From positions 83,030 to 147,029 of the forward strand of contig JANQHI010000053.1 in NCBI GenBank assembly GCA_028282705.1: 64,000 bases of DNA, read 5' to 3'. Positions 1-8,877 of the stretch are shown one piece after another. The first letter of the stretch is position 1; every line of letters begins with the position of its first letter. Under the pieces are notes generated by a model, which saw only the letters and a list, made by a program, of their open reading frames with translations, ran no database searches and was not told the origin of the DNA. A program made the translations under genes and the position numbers. This DNA comes from Prolixibacteraceae bacterium. Lineage in GTDB: Bacteria; Bacteroidota; Bacteroidia; Bacteroidales; Prolixibacteraceae.

Positions 1-628
1 TCCCTGGGAATTCAACCTCAACTACAACCCAGTTACCCTGGGCATCAAATGCAGGCTGGACAGGGATACCTGAGAAATGTTGTGCATTATAGGTAGCCAT
101 TTGTTCTCCATGCAGGTTTAGCATTTGCTTAAAGTACCCATAACGATAAAGTAGGCCTACTCCAACAATGTTTACTTTAGAGTCACTGGCTTCTTTTAAA
201 TAGTCGCCAGCCAAGATACCTAACCCCCCTGAAAAAATCTTCAGGCTATCATGCAAGCCATATTCCATACTGAAATAAGCAATCTCAGGCCCCTCTTTCT
301 GCTCTCTTTCAGCTAAATAATTTTTCAGCAGTCGGTAAGTATCTTCCATTTGACCAATGAAAGCCTCATCATTTTCAAGTTCTTTTAACCTTTTGAAACT
401 TACTTTTTCCAACAGCATAATTGGGTTGTGCTCACATTCTTCCCAAATCTCTTTATCTATTTGCTGAAAAAGCTCCCTGGCTTCTATACTCCATACCCAC
501 CAAAGGTTACGTGCTACTTCCCTAAGTGGTAACAATTTTTCAGGCAAATTTGATTCTACTATGAATTTCTTCCAGGTAGGGTTCTCAATAACTGCCTTCC
601 TGATGTATCTAACTTTGTCAGTGCTCAT
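1..628 (-). CDS. glgP: Alpha-glucan (glycogen/starch) phosphorylase, N-terminal part, cut by window edge
   Basis: The enzyme removes glucose-1-phosphate from the non-reducing ends of glycogen or maltodextrin, using PLP, in the cytoplasm. I read the minus strand from an ATG at 626-628, giving about 209 residues before the window ends. It starts MSTDKVRYIRK, followed by the stretch ARNLWWVWS. Further on it has IAYFSMEYGLH and IFSGGLGILAGDYLKEASD, which are hallmarks of the short GT35 phosphorylase family with the DUF3417-type N-terminus. The PLP lysine lies outside the window. It is the last visible gene of the minus-strand glycogen cluster, 125 bp downstream of the GH57 gene. The identification is firm; only the end is unknown. 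Confidence 0.93.
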   Translation of the reverse strand, partial: MSTDKVRYIRKAVIENPTWKKFIVESNLPEKLLPLREVARNLWWVWSIEARELFQQIDKEIWEECEHNPIMLLEKVSFKRLKELENDEAFIGQMEDTYRLLKNYLAEREQKEGPEIAYFSMEYGLHDSLKIFSGGLGILAGDYLKEASDSKVNIVGVGLLYRYGYFKQMLNLHGEQMATYNAQHFSGIPVQPAFDAQGNWVVVEVEFPG

Positions 629-753
629 AAATTATCTACTTTAATCCTTATTCCTAATCCGCAAAATTGGCTCAAAAATATAATCTTCAGTTAATAAAAT
701 TATCAACACAAGATTAAATTTAGTCCAAGCTCAATTAAATTAATATATGGTTT

Positions 754-2079
754 TTATTTCTTGCTTTTCCTGGTTGGTTTGCCCTTCTTTTTTCTGAGGC
801 TTTCTAACTGTTTTTCTATTTTTAGCAAATGTGATTGCTTTTCTTCTAAAAGCCTATTCAATGCTGCTATTTCCTGTTGGGCTTTATTCTCAGGGATAAC
901 AGCATCCAGGCGAATTTTAAAATCACTCAATACATTCATGTAATTGATAAAAGCTTCATAGGGTGAAGTATATGGGCTATAATAGCTTTTTCCCTCTCCT
1001 CCTGAAAAGAATTTGGTTGACATATAATAAAAATGGTCACTTACCTGAAGGTTTCTCCAATCTTTTAACAGCTCTTTGTCTTTGCATTTAAGCACCCTGT
1101 CTTTTAGTTCATATAAGTTGCTGAAAGCTTCATTTTGCATTTCATTCCCCAGCCAGGCTGTTAAATCCCTTTCTTCATCAGCCCATGAAATTGGATAAGG
1201 TGCACTCACCATAGAAACAGGTTGCACATTACCAGCAATTTCGGATGGGGTTGCAAAGTTTATCTCTTTGGTTTTGAATACTTCTTCAGGAAATGTTTTC
1301 AGGAATTCAAAAATCCCTGTTTCCTTCCTTTGAATTTCTCCAAATGATTCATAATTGAGGAAAATATTTATAACCTCTTCATTCTGCCCTGATTCTTTGA
1401 TCCAGCCTACAAATTTTTGGGCAGTCAGTGGGTATTCTGCCCAGTTTGTATCACCAAACCTAAAAGCCAGGTCATCACTCAGTTTAAAATTCCTCATCAA
1501 TACCTTGAGCTTAGGGTTAATGGCATTTATATACAAAAAGTTAGGGCTTTTCCAACCTAATACATGCTTAGGCCCTTCAGTGAGCATTGCCTTAAAACCA
1601 AGCTCCGCCACTTTTGCCCCAATTTCATCAGAATAGATCATTTCAGTATTCCTGAATACTTTAGGTTTCTGCCCAAACAGCCTGTAAATTTTATTGCTAT
1701 GCTCTTTGACCTGTTTTTCAAAGAGCTTTTCATCTTTCAAAGCTACCAATGAATGGGAATAGGTTTCTGATAAAAACTCAATATACCCTGTTTCAGCCAA
1801 TTCTTTGAATGAGTCAATTACCTCAGGGGCGTATAACTCAAACTGTTCCAGTGCTATCCCTGTAATGGAGAAACTAATTTTTAGGCTACCCTTATATTGT
1901 TTTAATAGTTTCAGGAACAATTTATTGGCAGGAAGATAGCTTTTTTCGGCTACCTTTTGCAGGATGGTTTCATTGGCATAATCATCATAGTAATAATGGT
2001 CATTGCCAATATCAAAGAACCTATATTTGCGGTACCTGAATGGCTGATGAACCTGAAAATACAAGCATATTGATTTCAT
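754..2079 (-). CDS. Glycoside hydrolase family 57 protein (alpha-amylase / 4-alpha-glucanotransferase type)
   Basis: GH57 enzymes cut or transfer alpha-1,4-glucan chains by a retaining mechanism. This 441-residue protein has no signal peptide, so it should act on cytoplasmic glycogen. The GH57 signature HQP is at residues 11-13 (YFQVHQPFRYR), and FRNTEMIYSDEIG and FLNYESFGE carry conserved acidic residues of the family. I infer, without structural proof, that one of these glutamates is the nucleophile. The last ~45 residues form a charged heptad-like helix ending in a lysine-rich tail (KKKGKPTRKSKK), probably a coiled coil. The genes before it (GT, GH133, GlgB) and after it (GlgP) support a role in glycogen turnover. 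The exact activity (hydrolase, transferase or branching) cannot be read from the sequence. Confidence 0.88.
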   Translation of the reverse strand: MKSICLYFQVHQPFRYRKYRFFDIGNDHYYYDDYANETILQKVAEKSYLPANKLFLKLLKQYKGSLKISFSITGIALEQFELYAPEVIDSFKELAETGYIEFLSETYSHSLVALKDEKLFEKQVKEHSNKIYRLFGQKPKVFRNTEMIYSDEIGAKVAELGFKAMLTEGPKHVLGWKSPNFLYINAINPKLKVLMRNFKLSDDLAFRFGDTNWAEYPLTAQKFVGWIKESGQNEEVINIFLNYESFGEIQRKETGIFEFLKTFPEEVFKTKEINFATPSEIAGNVQPVSMVSAPYPISWADEERDLTAWLGNEMQNEAFSNLYELKDRVLKCKDKELLKDWRNLQVSDHFYYMSTKFFSGGEGKSYYSPYTSPYEAFINYMNVLSDFKIRLDAVIPENKAQQEIAALNRLLEEKQSHLLKIEKQLESLRKKKGKPTRKSKK

Positions 2080-2102
2080 TCGTTAATATTTTTAATTTTA
2101 GC

Positions 2103-2147
2103 GGTAACTCATGCCTGCCTGGCTTGCGCAGTCAGACAGGTAACTCA
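2103..2147. repeat. Small palindromic element flanked by a 9-bp direct repeat
   Basis: GGTAACTCA occurs at 2103-2111 and again at 2139-2147. Between them lie 27 bp that begin TGCCTGCC and end with TCAGACA, giving an imperfect hairpin. It sits in the 284-bp gap upstream of the GH57 gene, which holds nothing else I recognise. It may be a small mobile or REP-like sequence. Confidence 0.4.
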
Positions 2148-2363
2148 CATGGAATATAATCATGCTCCTGTGTGACAATTTATTACCATGCTCGTTTCAT
2201 ATAATACTTTTTAATCCATATTATGTAAGCTCAATAGAGCATTTCATTGCTTACAATTATCTTTTTTCAAAGTCACTATCTGGTTGAATTCTTGCCCTAG
2301 TCTCATTTCCTGAAACCTTTTACTCTCCTAACCTTAATTTTATTCTAAATCTATAATAACTTC

Positions 2364-3650
2364 TCATCCAATGGCAGAATAATATACACTCCTGACATTG
2401 TTTGCTGAGTTTTTCCACTTTAAGTTATCAACTTCTGCCTTACCCTCTTTTTTAAACAGTTCAGCCAGGGCAGGGTAGTTTACCAATGCATAAATGGCAT
2501 CAGCCATGGCATTTATATCCCAAAAATCGATTTTAACAGCATACTTTAATATTTCAGACACCCCTGACTGGTGTGAAATGATCACGGGGACATTGGATTG
2601 CATAGCCTCTAAAGGGACAATGCCAAAGGGCTCTGAAACAGAAGGCATTACAAACACATCACTCATCCTGAACATCTTGAACACATCATCCCCTTTCAGG
2701 AACCCTGTAAAATGAAACTTATCAGAAATCTTTAATTGGGCAGCCCTGCCCACCATTTTGTCCATCATGTCGCCACTGCCAGCCATAACAAACCTTACAT
2801 TGTCCATTTTTTGCAGCACCTGGTAAGCAGCCTCAATAAAATATTCAGGCCCTTTTTGCATGGTTATCCTTCCCAGGAATGTAACCACCTTTTCATTTAC
2901 CCCTTTTTTTAATGCCTTTTTTTCTTCAGGGCTGACTGGTTCAACAGCATTGTATACTGTGGTAATTTTTGAAGGGTCAATACCATATTTTTCAACCACA
3001 ATCTTCCTGGTAAGGTTACTTACTGTTATGATCTTATCAGCAGCTTCCATCCCTTCCCTTTCAATGGCATAAACAGTTGGGTTGACATTCCCCCCTGACC
3101 TGTCAAAATCAGTGGCATGGACATGGATTACCAATGGTTTGCCTGAAACCCTTTTTGCTGCAATTCCTGCAGGATATGCCAGCCAGTCGTGGGCATGGAT
3201 CAGGTCAACCTCATTGTCACGGGCAATTATTTCAGCCACCAGGGCATAGTTCCTGATCTCCTGATGCAGGGTTGCCCCATATTTTCCTGTGAAGTTGATC
3301 TTGTAACCTTCATCAGTTTCAACAAACCTGGCTTTCTTTGGATATTTTTTGCTTTTCTGTTCCCAAAAATCTTCAGGGTCAACATAGGGTATTATTTCAG
3401 AGTTGACCTCATAATAATCCATCTCTTTTTGGATTTCATGAAACCCAACCCTCTTTTTTGTAACAGGTACATTATTGGCACCAATCAACTTCATTGTACT
3501 TTGGTCTTCATCTCCAAATGCTTTGGGAACTACAAAAGTCACATCAATGTTATTATATTCAGCAAGGCCTTTGGTTAATCCATAACATGCTGTGCCAAGC
3601 CCTCCTGATATGTGAGGGGGAAATTCCCATCCAAACATTAATACCTTCAT
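2364..3650 (-). CDS. Glycosyltransferase (GT4/GT5-like), probable glycogen synthase
   Basis: This 428-residue GT-B fold glycosyltransferase probably elongates the alpha-1,4-glucan chain from a nucleotide-glucose donor. The N-terminus MKVLMFGWEFPPHISGGLGT contains the glycine-rich acceptor/donor loop seen in glycogen synthases and GT4 enzymes. HAHDWLAYPAG follows in the N-terminal domain. The C-terminal domain has VTFLGRITMQKGPEYFIEAA and VMPSVSEPFGIVPLEAMQSNVPVI, the E-x7-E nucleotide-sugar motif. There is no signal peptide or membrane segment. It lies 26 bp after the GH133 debranching gene on the same strand and 284 bp before the GH57 gene. Glucan synthesis is inferred from these neighbours; the fold is certain, the precise donor is not. 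Confidence 0.86.
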   Translation of the reverse strand: MKVLMFGWEFPPHISGGLGTACYGLTKGLAEYNNIDVTFVVPKAFGDEDQSTMKLIGANNVPVTKKRVGFHEIQKEMDYYEVNSEIIPYVDPEDFWEQKSKKYPKKARFVETDEGYKINFTGKYGATLHQEIRNYALVAEIIARDNEVDLIHAHDWLAYPAGIAAKRVSGKPLVIHVHATDFDRSGGNVNPTVYAIEREGMEAADKIITVSNLTRKIVVEKYGIDPSKITTVYNAVEPVSPEEKKALKKGVNEKVVTFLGRITMQKGPEYFIEAAYQVLQKMDNVRFVMAGSGDMMDKMVGRAAQLKISDKFHFTGFLKGDDVFKMFRMSDVFVMPSVSEPFGIVPLEAMQSNVPVIISHQSGVSEILKYAVKIDFWDINAMADAIYALVNYPALAELFKKEGKAEVDNLKWKNSANNVRSVYYSAIG

Positions 3651-3676
3651 TGTGCCAACAGATTTAGTAATTATCT

Positions 3677-5617
3677 TTATTTAAATTCCTGAACCATTTT
3701 ATATGCCTTTACCACACCAGCTACATTCCATGCCTGTGAAATTGCCCCTTTTGCAGTGTGTGGTGGGTTTCCATTGTAAGTTTCAGAGATGGTGCCAATA
3801 CAGTGTTCAGCCAACTCTTCATCAAACCCTTCCATTATTTTCTTCACAAATGGCAACCCTCCACGTTTATGGATTTTCAGGTAGCCTTCCACAAAAAACA
3901 TCATAAGCCATGGCATAACAGCCCCCTGGTGTGTAGCCAATTCCCTTTCCTGTGGGCTTCCTTCAATAACCCCTTTGTAATTAGGGTCTTCAGGAGAAAG
4001 TGTCCTTAACCCCCTTTTTGTTAGTAATTGCCTTTTAGCCACACTTAATACAGCTTTCTGGATTTGTTTCCCCACAGGGGAGTAATCAAGCCCAACTGCA
4101 ATCACCATATTTGGCCTAACTGCCCAGTCTTTTTTCTCACCATCCAGGCTATCTGCCAAATAGCTTTTGCTTTCATCCCAAAAAAGCTGGGTAAATGACT
4201 TCCTTATTTTTTCAGGAATTTTTTCCCATGAGTTAATAAATCCTGTGTCTCTTTCCCTCCTGGCCAGTTCAAGGGCAAAGTTGATGGCATTGTACCACAA
4301 AGCATTTATTTCAACTATGTATCCACTCCTTTTTGCCACAGGTTCCCCATTGAAATATGAATCCATCCAGGTAAGTGCCACTTTCTTTTCATAGCACCAC
4401 AGCAGGCCATTATCCTGCATTTTAATGTTTTCGCCAATCCCATATTTAAAGCCATTGAGGATGCTTTTTAATGCCCTGCCATATTTCCTCCACAGTTCTT
4501 TAGCCCCAGTTTCTTTATAGTATTCCTGTAATGCCCAGAAAAGCCAAAGTGGTATATCTGCTGCATCATATGACAATACACTGGCATCATTATTTTTAGG
4601 GAATAAACCCTGTTTGAGGAATTTCAGGTTGGTTTTAATAACTTCTTCAAAAACACTAAAATCTCCAATTGATTTGCATAAACCTGGCAAGGCAACAAAT
4701 GTCTGCCTGGTATTATTTCCATACCATGGAAAACCAGAGATAATATCTGTTTCTTTCTTTTTATATGAAAAAAACTGGTTTGAGGCATTTTCAAGAAACC
4801 CCAGGAAATTATCTTTTCCAGTCCTTTTATTAAGCTCCCTGGTAAACCTCTGTTTTAATGAATTAGGCTTAGCTTCAACAGTCCCTGCAGCAAAAACTAT
4901 GCTCTCCCCTTTTTTAATGGGTACTTCAAAATAACCTGGGACATACAGATCCTCCAGGTATTCATAACCCCTATTTTTTTCTTTCAGGTATTCAATATTG
5001 TAATACCAACCAGGAACAGGTATAAACTCACAAGCTTTGTTGAATTGCATGTGCAGGTATGGATACCCACTATACAGCCTCATTTTAATACCATTGTTGA
5101 CCTTATCAAATTTGGTATTTGCAAACATATTGGCTTTGCTTAAAGCATGGATATGCCTGAATGCCAGGTATGGCTTAAAACGCAAAATGGTAGGTGACTG
5201 AGCCTCTTCTAATGTATATTTGATGAGCACCTGTTGCTCTTTTTCAACTAAAACACGTTCGCGCGAAAGTAGCACCCCACCAACCCTGTAAGTAACTTTT
5301 GGGGTTTTGCCAAACCCCAGGTTCCTGATGTATTTATGCCCTTTAGGCTCATAATGTTCTCCCTGGAAACGATGGATGCCAAGGTTAAACTCAGCACGAT
5401 GCTGAACCACTGTGGCATCAAGAGATGAAAGCAACACATGTTTCTCCCCTTTGAACTCATCAATTGGGCTGATCAGCAACCCATGGTATTTTCGCGTGTT
5501 GCAACCACTCAATGTTGTGCAAATGTATGAACCTGCCCGGTTTGACCTCAATATTTCCTTATGTAAGGAATATTCAAGGTTAACCAGTTGTCCTTTGTCA
5601 AAATTCAGATAACTCAT
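3677..5617 (-). CDS. Glycogen debranching enzyme, amylo-alpha-1,6-glucosidase (GH133)
   Basis: The enzyme removes alpha-1,6 branch-point glucose from glycogen in the cytoplasm. The 646-residue protein has the two-part architecture of bacterial GH133 proteins. An N-terminal beta-sandwich begins near residue 1 (SYLNFDKGQL, then LSGCNTRKYHGLLISP, the GDE_N-bis signature). A C-terminal (alpha/alpha)6 barrel carries GFPWYGNNTRQTFVALPG, LSYDAADIPLWLFWALQEYY, EGSPQERELATHQGAVMPW and the end motif SQAWNVAG. Length matches the family. It starts at ATG 5617, and a probable MITE lies just upstream (5636-5789), separating it from the GSCFA gene. It is co-directional with glgB and the glycosyltransferase, so synthesis and breakdown functions are encoded together. 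Confidence 0.93.
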   Translation of the reverse strand: MSYLNFDKGQLVNLEYSLHKEILRSNRAGSYICTTLSGCNTRKYHGLLISPIDEFKGEKHVLLSSLDATVVQHRAEFNLGIHRFQGEHYEPKGHKYIRNLGFGKTPKVTYRVGGVLLSRERVLVEKEQQVLIKYTLEEAQSPTILRFKPYLAFRHIHALSKANMFANTKFDKVNNGIKMRLYSGYPYLHMQFNKACEFIPVPGWYYNIEYLKEKNRGYEYLEDLYVPGYFEVPIKKGESIVFAAGTVEAKPNSLKQRFTRELNKRTGKDNFLGFLENASNQFFSYKKKETDIISGFPWYGNNTRQTFVALPGLCKSIGDFSVFEEVIKTNLKFLKQGLFPKNNDASVLSYDAADIPLWLFWALQEYYKETGAKELWRKYGRALKSILNGFKYGIGENIKMQDNGLLWCYEKKVALTWMDSYFNGEPVAKRSGYIVEINALWYNAINFALELARRERDTGFINSWEKIPEKIRKSFTQLFWDESKSYLADSLDGEKKDWAVRPNMVIAVGLDYSPVGKQIQKAVLSVAKRQLLTKRGLRTLSPEDPNYKGVIEGSPQERELATHQGAVMPWLMMFFVEGYLKIHKRGGLPFVKKIMEGFDEELAEHCIGTISETYNGNPPHTAKGAISQAWNVAGVVKAYKMVQEFK

Positions 5618-5635
5618 ATATATAACAGGGCTTTT

Positions 5636-5789
5636 AGAGACTGTTTAAAATTTATTCTATTATTTGTCTTTTTTACCACTACTTTGTTGAAATTTCCTTA
5701 AATAGCTGGTGCTATTCGCGTCAATTTCGCCTTGTATTAGCAAAAAATACTTCATAATTTCTCTAAAATATAAAAATTAAATAGTCTCT
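5636..5789. repeat. Probable MITE-like element with imperfect terminal inverted repeats
   Basis: AGAGACT at 5636-5642 is mirrored by AGTCTCT at 5783-5789. The pairing continues inward for about 11 more positions with three mismatches (…GTTTAAAATTT against AAAAATTAAAT…). The ~154-bp interior is AT-rich and has no coding potential. Together with its flanks it fills the 252-bp gap between the GSCFA and GH133 genes. Similar GACTGTTTAAA strings recur near 23805 and 9132 without a visible partner end. Confidence 0.5.
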
Positions 5790-5869
5790 TAGTACCAAAT
5801 GATTTTATGGTAGTATAGTCAGGTGATAAAAATATGCTCCAAAAATACACTTAAAATCCTTCATTTCAC

Positions 5870-6868
5870 CTACATGTGTTTTAATTGTTTTTCAAAGTAT
5901 TCTATTTCTAACTTTAAATTAATATTGGTGTGTTTTGTTTCCAGTTTCTTGCAAACTCCCAGGTAATTGGACAAAAATCTCTGGTGTTCTTCAGTGGCTG
6001 GGTTAAATGGCTTATGGTTTTTTGCCCTGATAATTTTTTCAACTTCCTTTTTAATACCCAGTGTATTTTCCTCCATGAATGCCCGTTCAAACTTCTCCCA
6101 GATATAGCCAGTAGCCACAGTAGAGAGGTGGAGCATATCTTCACTATAAAACCTGTAATCCCTCAATTCATCCATAATAATTTCATAGGATGGAAAATAG
6201 GCACAATGCCCTCTCCCTACTTCCGAAATAATTTGGTTTACAGCCAATAGCAAAGTTGATTTACTTAGCTGGTTTTCAATAGCTCCATCTTTCCAATGGC
6301 GGATCGGGCTCACTGTAAAAATAATTTTTATGGATGGGTTAACCTTTAGGATGTCCTGAAGGAGTGTTTTATACCTTTCAACCACATCTGGTATTTTCAG
6401 CCTATACCTGGTGAAACTGGAAGATGGGATTTTATGGCAATTAGAAACTATCTGCAATGTTTCCTTGTATTCATACACCCAGGCAGTACCAAAAGTGATA
6501 AACAGAAAACCTGCATTCAGGAGGTTTTGGGCACCCAACTTAAGCCTTTTGTTAATAGAATTAAGTGCCACTTTTTTTTCAGGTGAAGAAAACCTGCTGT
6601 GGTGGTAAAAACTATGCCATAACCCCTGGTGGCTGATCAGTTCATGCTCACCAAATTTCTTTTTATCCAATAGAAACTGCAGGCTATTTGCCACTGAAAC
6701 AGGATTGTACAAAATACCACAGGGATTCTGGTCAACCTGAAATTTCAGGTTTCCCATTTTGCCCCCAATGTTTTCTGCAAAGCAAGAACCCATGAACATT
6801 GTGGGTGACCCATAATTTATTTTCCATTCATATTGGGGGATGTGTACTATGGTTTGGAATTTGCTCAC
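5870..6868 (-). CDS. GSCFA-domain protein (SGNH-hydrolase-like), function unknown
   Basis: The protein has 332 residues and the name-giving motif GSCFAENIG near residue 27, followed by NPCGILYNPVSVANSL. Later it has FITFGTAWVYE, FTVSPIRHWKDGA and a DMLHLS block near the C-terminus. These are the signatures of the GSCFA family, which resembles SGNH/GDSL esterases (Ser in GSC, His in the late block). No signal peptide is visible. Translation begins with GTG at 6866-6868; the last base of the upstream glgB TAG stop is the first base of this GTG, so the two are translationally coupled. This argues for a role tied to glycogen, perhaps acting on acyl or other decorations, but that is inference. The family has no firmly established substrate that I know of. 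Confidence 0.85.
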   Translation of the reverse strand: MSKFQTIVHIPQYEWKINYGSPTMFMGSCFAENIGGKMGNLKFQVDQNPCGILYNPVSVANSLQFLLDKKKFGEHELISHQGLWHSFYHHSRFSSPEKKVALNSINKRLKLGAQNLLNAGFLFITFGTAWVYEYKETLQIVSNCHKIPSSSFTRYRLKIPDVVERYKTLLQDILKVNPSIKIIFTVSPIRHWKDGAIENQLSKSTLLLAVNQIISEVGRGHCAYFPSYEIIMDELRDYRFYSEDMLHLSTVATGYIWEKFERAFMEENTLGIKKEVEKIIRAKNHKPFNPATEEHQRFLSNYLGVCKKLETKHTNINLKLEIEYFEKQLKHM

Positions 6869-8877
6869 TATTTCATTTTTTGAATTTCAAAACGTTCCAG
6901 GACAATGGCTGTCCGAGCAGGCAGGTAGAGTTTAAGGTAGTGCTGGCTGTCAGCTCCCCTTAAAGGTAGTGTATAATAGGTAATGGATTCGTCCACACGA
7001 TCCTGCCCTCCATAATAGCCCGAGTCTGTATTTAGGGTAACTTTATATTTTCCTGCCCCAAGAGGGATACCATAATCAGTAAATGACTGTGATGGGTTAA
7101 AGTTGAAAACAAACAAAAACCTGCCCCTGTGGAAAGCAAAAACTTTGTCAGGCTTGTTTTCAAAAACCAGGTCAACTGAAGGTGTAACCAGCAGGTTCTC
7201 CTTAGCCACAAAATTGACCATATCTTTGTCAAAATCATAAAGCCAATGAAATTTCAGTTCAGGGTCTTCTGCAATGCTCCAAATCCTACGCGCATGTTTG
7301 TATGACCATCCATTTCCTTCCCTGGGGAAGTCAATCCATTCAGGGTGCCCAAATTCATTCCCCATAAAATTAAGATATGCCCCACCAGCTGCTCCCAATG
7401 TAGCTAGCCTGATCATTTTGTGCAGGGCAATCCCACGCTCAACAGTAAGGTTAGTCTGGTCTTTCCTCATGCTGAAATACATCTCTTTATCAATCAACCT
7501 GAATATGATGGTTTTGTCTCCAACCAATGCCTGGTCATGTGATTCAGCATAGCTAACCACTTTCTCATCCATCCTTTTTGAGGTGAGTTCATAGAAAATT
7601 GTACCCACATCCCAGTCATCATCAGAAAGTTCTTTGATAATCTTGATCCAGTAATCAGGCACCCCCATAGCCATCCTATAATCAAACCCCAACCCACCAT
7701 TTTCAACAGTAGTTGCCAATCCTGGCATGCCACTCATATCTTCAGCAATTGAAAGGGCATTTGGGTTTACCTCATGAATTAACTCATTAGCCAATATGAA
7801 ATAGGTGATAGCCTCATCATCTACATTGACATCAAAATAATCTTCATATTGGGTAAAAGCTTTACCCAGTCCATGGTCAAAATAGAGCATACTGGTAACC
7901 CCATCAAACCTAAAACCATCAAACCTGAACTCTTCCAACCAATACTTTATGTTGGAAAGAAGGAAGTGGACCACTTCAGGCTTATCATAGTTAAAACAGT
8001 ATGAATCCCAGGCAGGATGTTCCCCTTTTGCCCCTTCATGGAAAAACTGGTATTGTGTTCCATCATATTTCCCCAACCCTTCTACCTCATTTTTCACAGC
8101 GTGTGAATGCACCAAGTCCATAATAACTGCTATCCCCATCCCATGTGCCTCATCAATCAATTGCTTCAACTCTTCAGGAGTTCCAAAACGCGAAGAGGGT
8201 GCAAAAAAGCTGGATACATGGTAACCAAAGCTCCCATAGTAAGGATGTTCAGGAATAGCCATTAGCTGGATGGTATTGTAACCATTTTCTTTAATCCTGG
8301 GTAACATTTGCTGGCGGAACTCATCATATGTATGTACATATTCCTCTTCCCCGGCCATCCCAATATGGGCTTCATAGATTAAAGGAGGGGTATTTCCCCT
8401 TTTAAATGCAGCATTTTTCCATAGGTAACTTTCTTCAGGCTGCCAAACCTGTGCATTAAATATCAGGGTCTTTTCATCCTGCACTACCCTGGTTGCCCAG
8501 GCAGGTACCCTCTTCCCTGAACCTCCTTCCCAATATACTGACAGGGCATATAAATCCTTGTGTTTAAGCTGCCCCTTTTTAAGTTCCAGTTGCCAGTTCC
8601 CATTACCTGCTGGTTTAAAAGAGTAAGCCTCTTCTTCCATCCAGTTATTACATTCTCCAATTAAATAGATTTTAGTTGCATTGGGAGCCCACTCCCTGAC
8701 CACCCAGCCATCATTTTGCTTATGTAGCCCAAAGTATAAATGCCCAGTTGCAAAACCTGAAACCTTCCCTTTAAACAGTTCTTCTTTTTTTGTAGAAGCA
8801 TTTATCTGCCTCATCACTATATTTCCTGCAAAAGGTTTTAGCCATGGGTCATTGGCAATTAATTGTGGTAATTTCAT
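6868..8877 (-). CDS. glgB: 1,4-alpha-glucan branching enzyme (GH13)
   Basis: The enzyme makes alpha-1,6 branches in glycogen by cutting and transferring alpha-1,4 chains. The 669-residue protein carries a CBM48-like N-terminal domain (about residues 40-130, VVREWAPNATKIYLIGECNNW). A GH13 barrel follows with DLVHSHAVKNEVEG near 254 and GFRFDGVTSM with the nucleophile Asp325. SIAEDMSG carries the acid/base Glu379, and ESHDQALVGDK the stabiliser Asp448. A C-terminal beta domain completes it. The architecture resembles eukaryotic-type branching enzymes often found in Bacteroidota. It is the first gene of the minus-strand cluster, starts at ATG 8877, and its TAG stop overlaps the GTG of the GSCFA gene by one base. 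Confidence 0.95.
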   Translation of the reverse strand: MKLPQLIANDPWLKPFAGNIVMRQINASTKKEELFKGKVSGFATGHLYFGLHKQNDGWVVREWAPNATKIYLIGECNNWMEEEAYSFKPAGNGNWQLELKKGQLKHKDLYALSVYWEGGSGKRVPAWATRVVQDEKTLIFNAQVWQPEESYLWKNAAFKRGNTPPLIYEAHIGMAGEEEYVHTYDEFRQQMLPRIKENGYNTIQLMAIPEHPYYGSFGYHVSSFFAPSSRFGTPEELKQLIDEAHGMGIAVIMDLVHSHAVKNEVEGLGKYDGTQYQFFHEGAKGEHPAWDSYCFNYDKPEVVHFLLSNIKYWLEEFRFDGFRFDGVTSMLYFDHGLGKAFTQYEDYFDVNVDDEAITYFILANELIHEVNPNALSIAEDMSGMPGLATTVENGGLGFDYRMAMGVPDYWIKIIKELSDDDWDVGTIFYELTSKRMDEKVVSYAESHDQALVGDKTIIFRLIDKEMYFSMRKDQTNLTVERGIALHKMIRLATLGAAGGAYLNFMGNEFGHPEWIDFPREGNGWSYKHARRIWSIAEDPELKFHWLYDFDKDMVNFVAKENLLVTPSVDLVFENKPDKVFAFHRGRFLFVFNFNPSQSFTDYGIPLGAGKYKVTLNTDSGYYGGQDRVDESITYYTLPLRGADSQHYLKLYLPARTAIVLERFEIQKMK

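Noticed and set aside
3189..3578. 129-codon plus-strand open frame opposite the glycosyltransferase
   Set aside because: Antisense of a well-supported enzyme with no recognisable domain.
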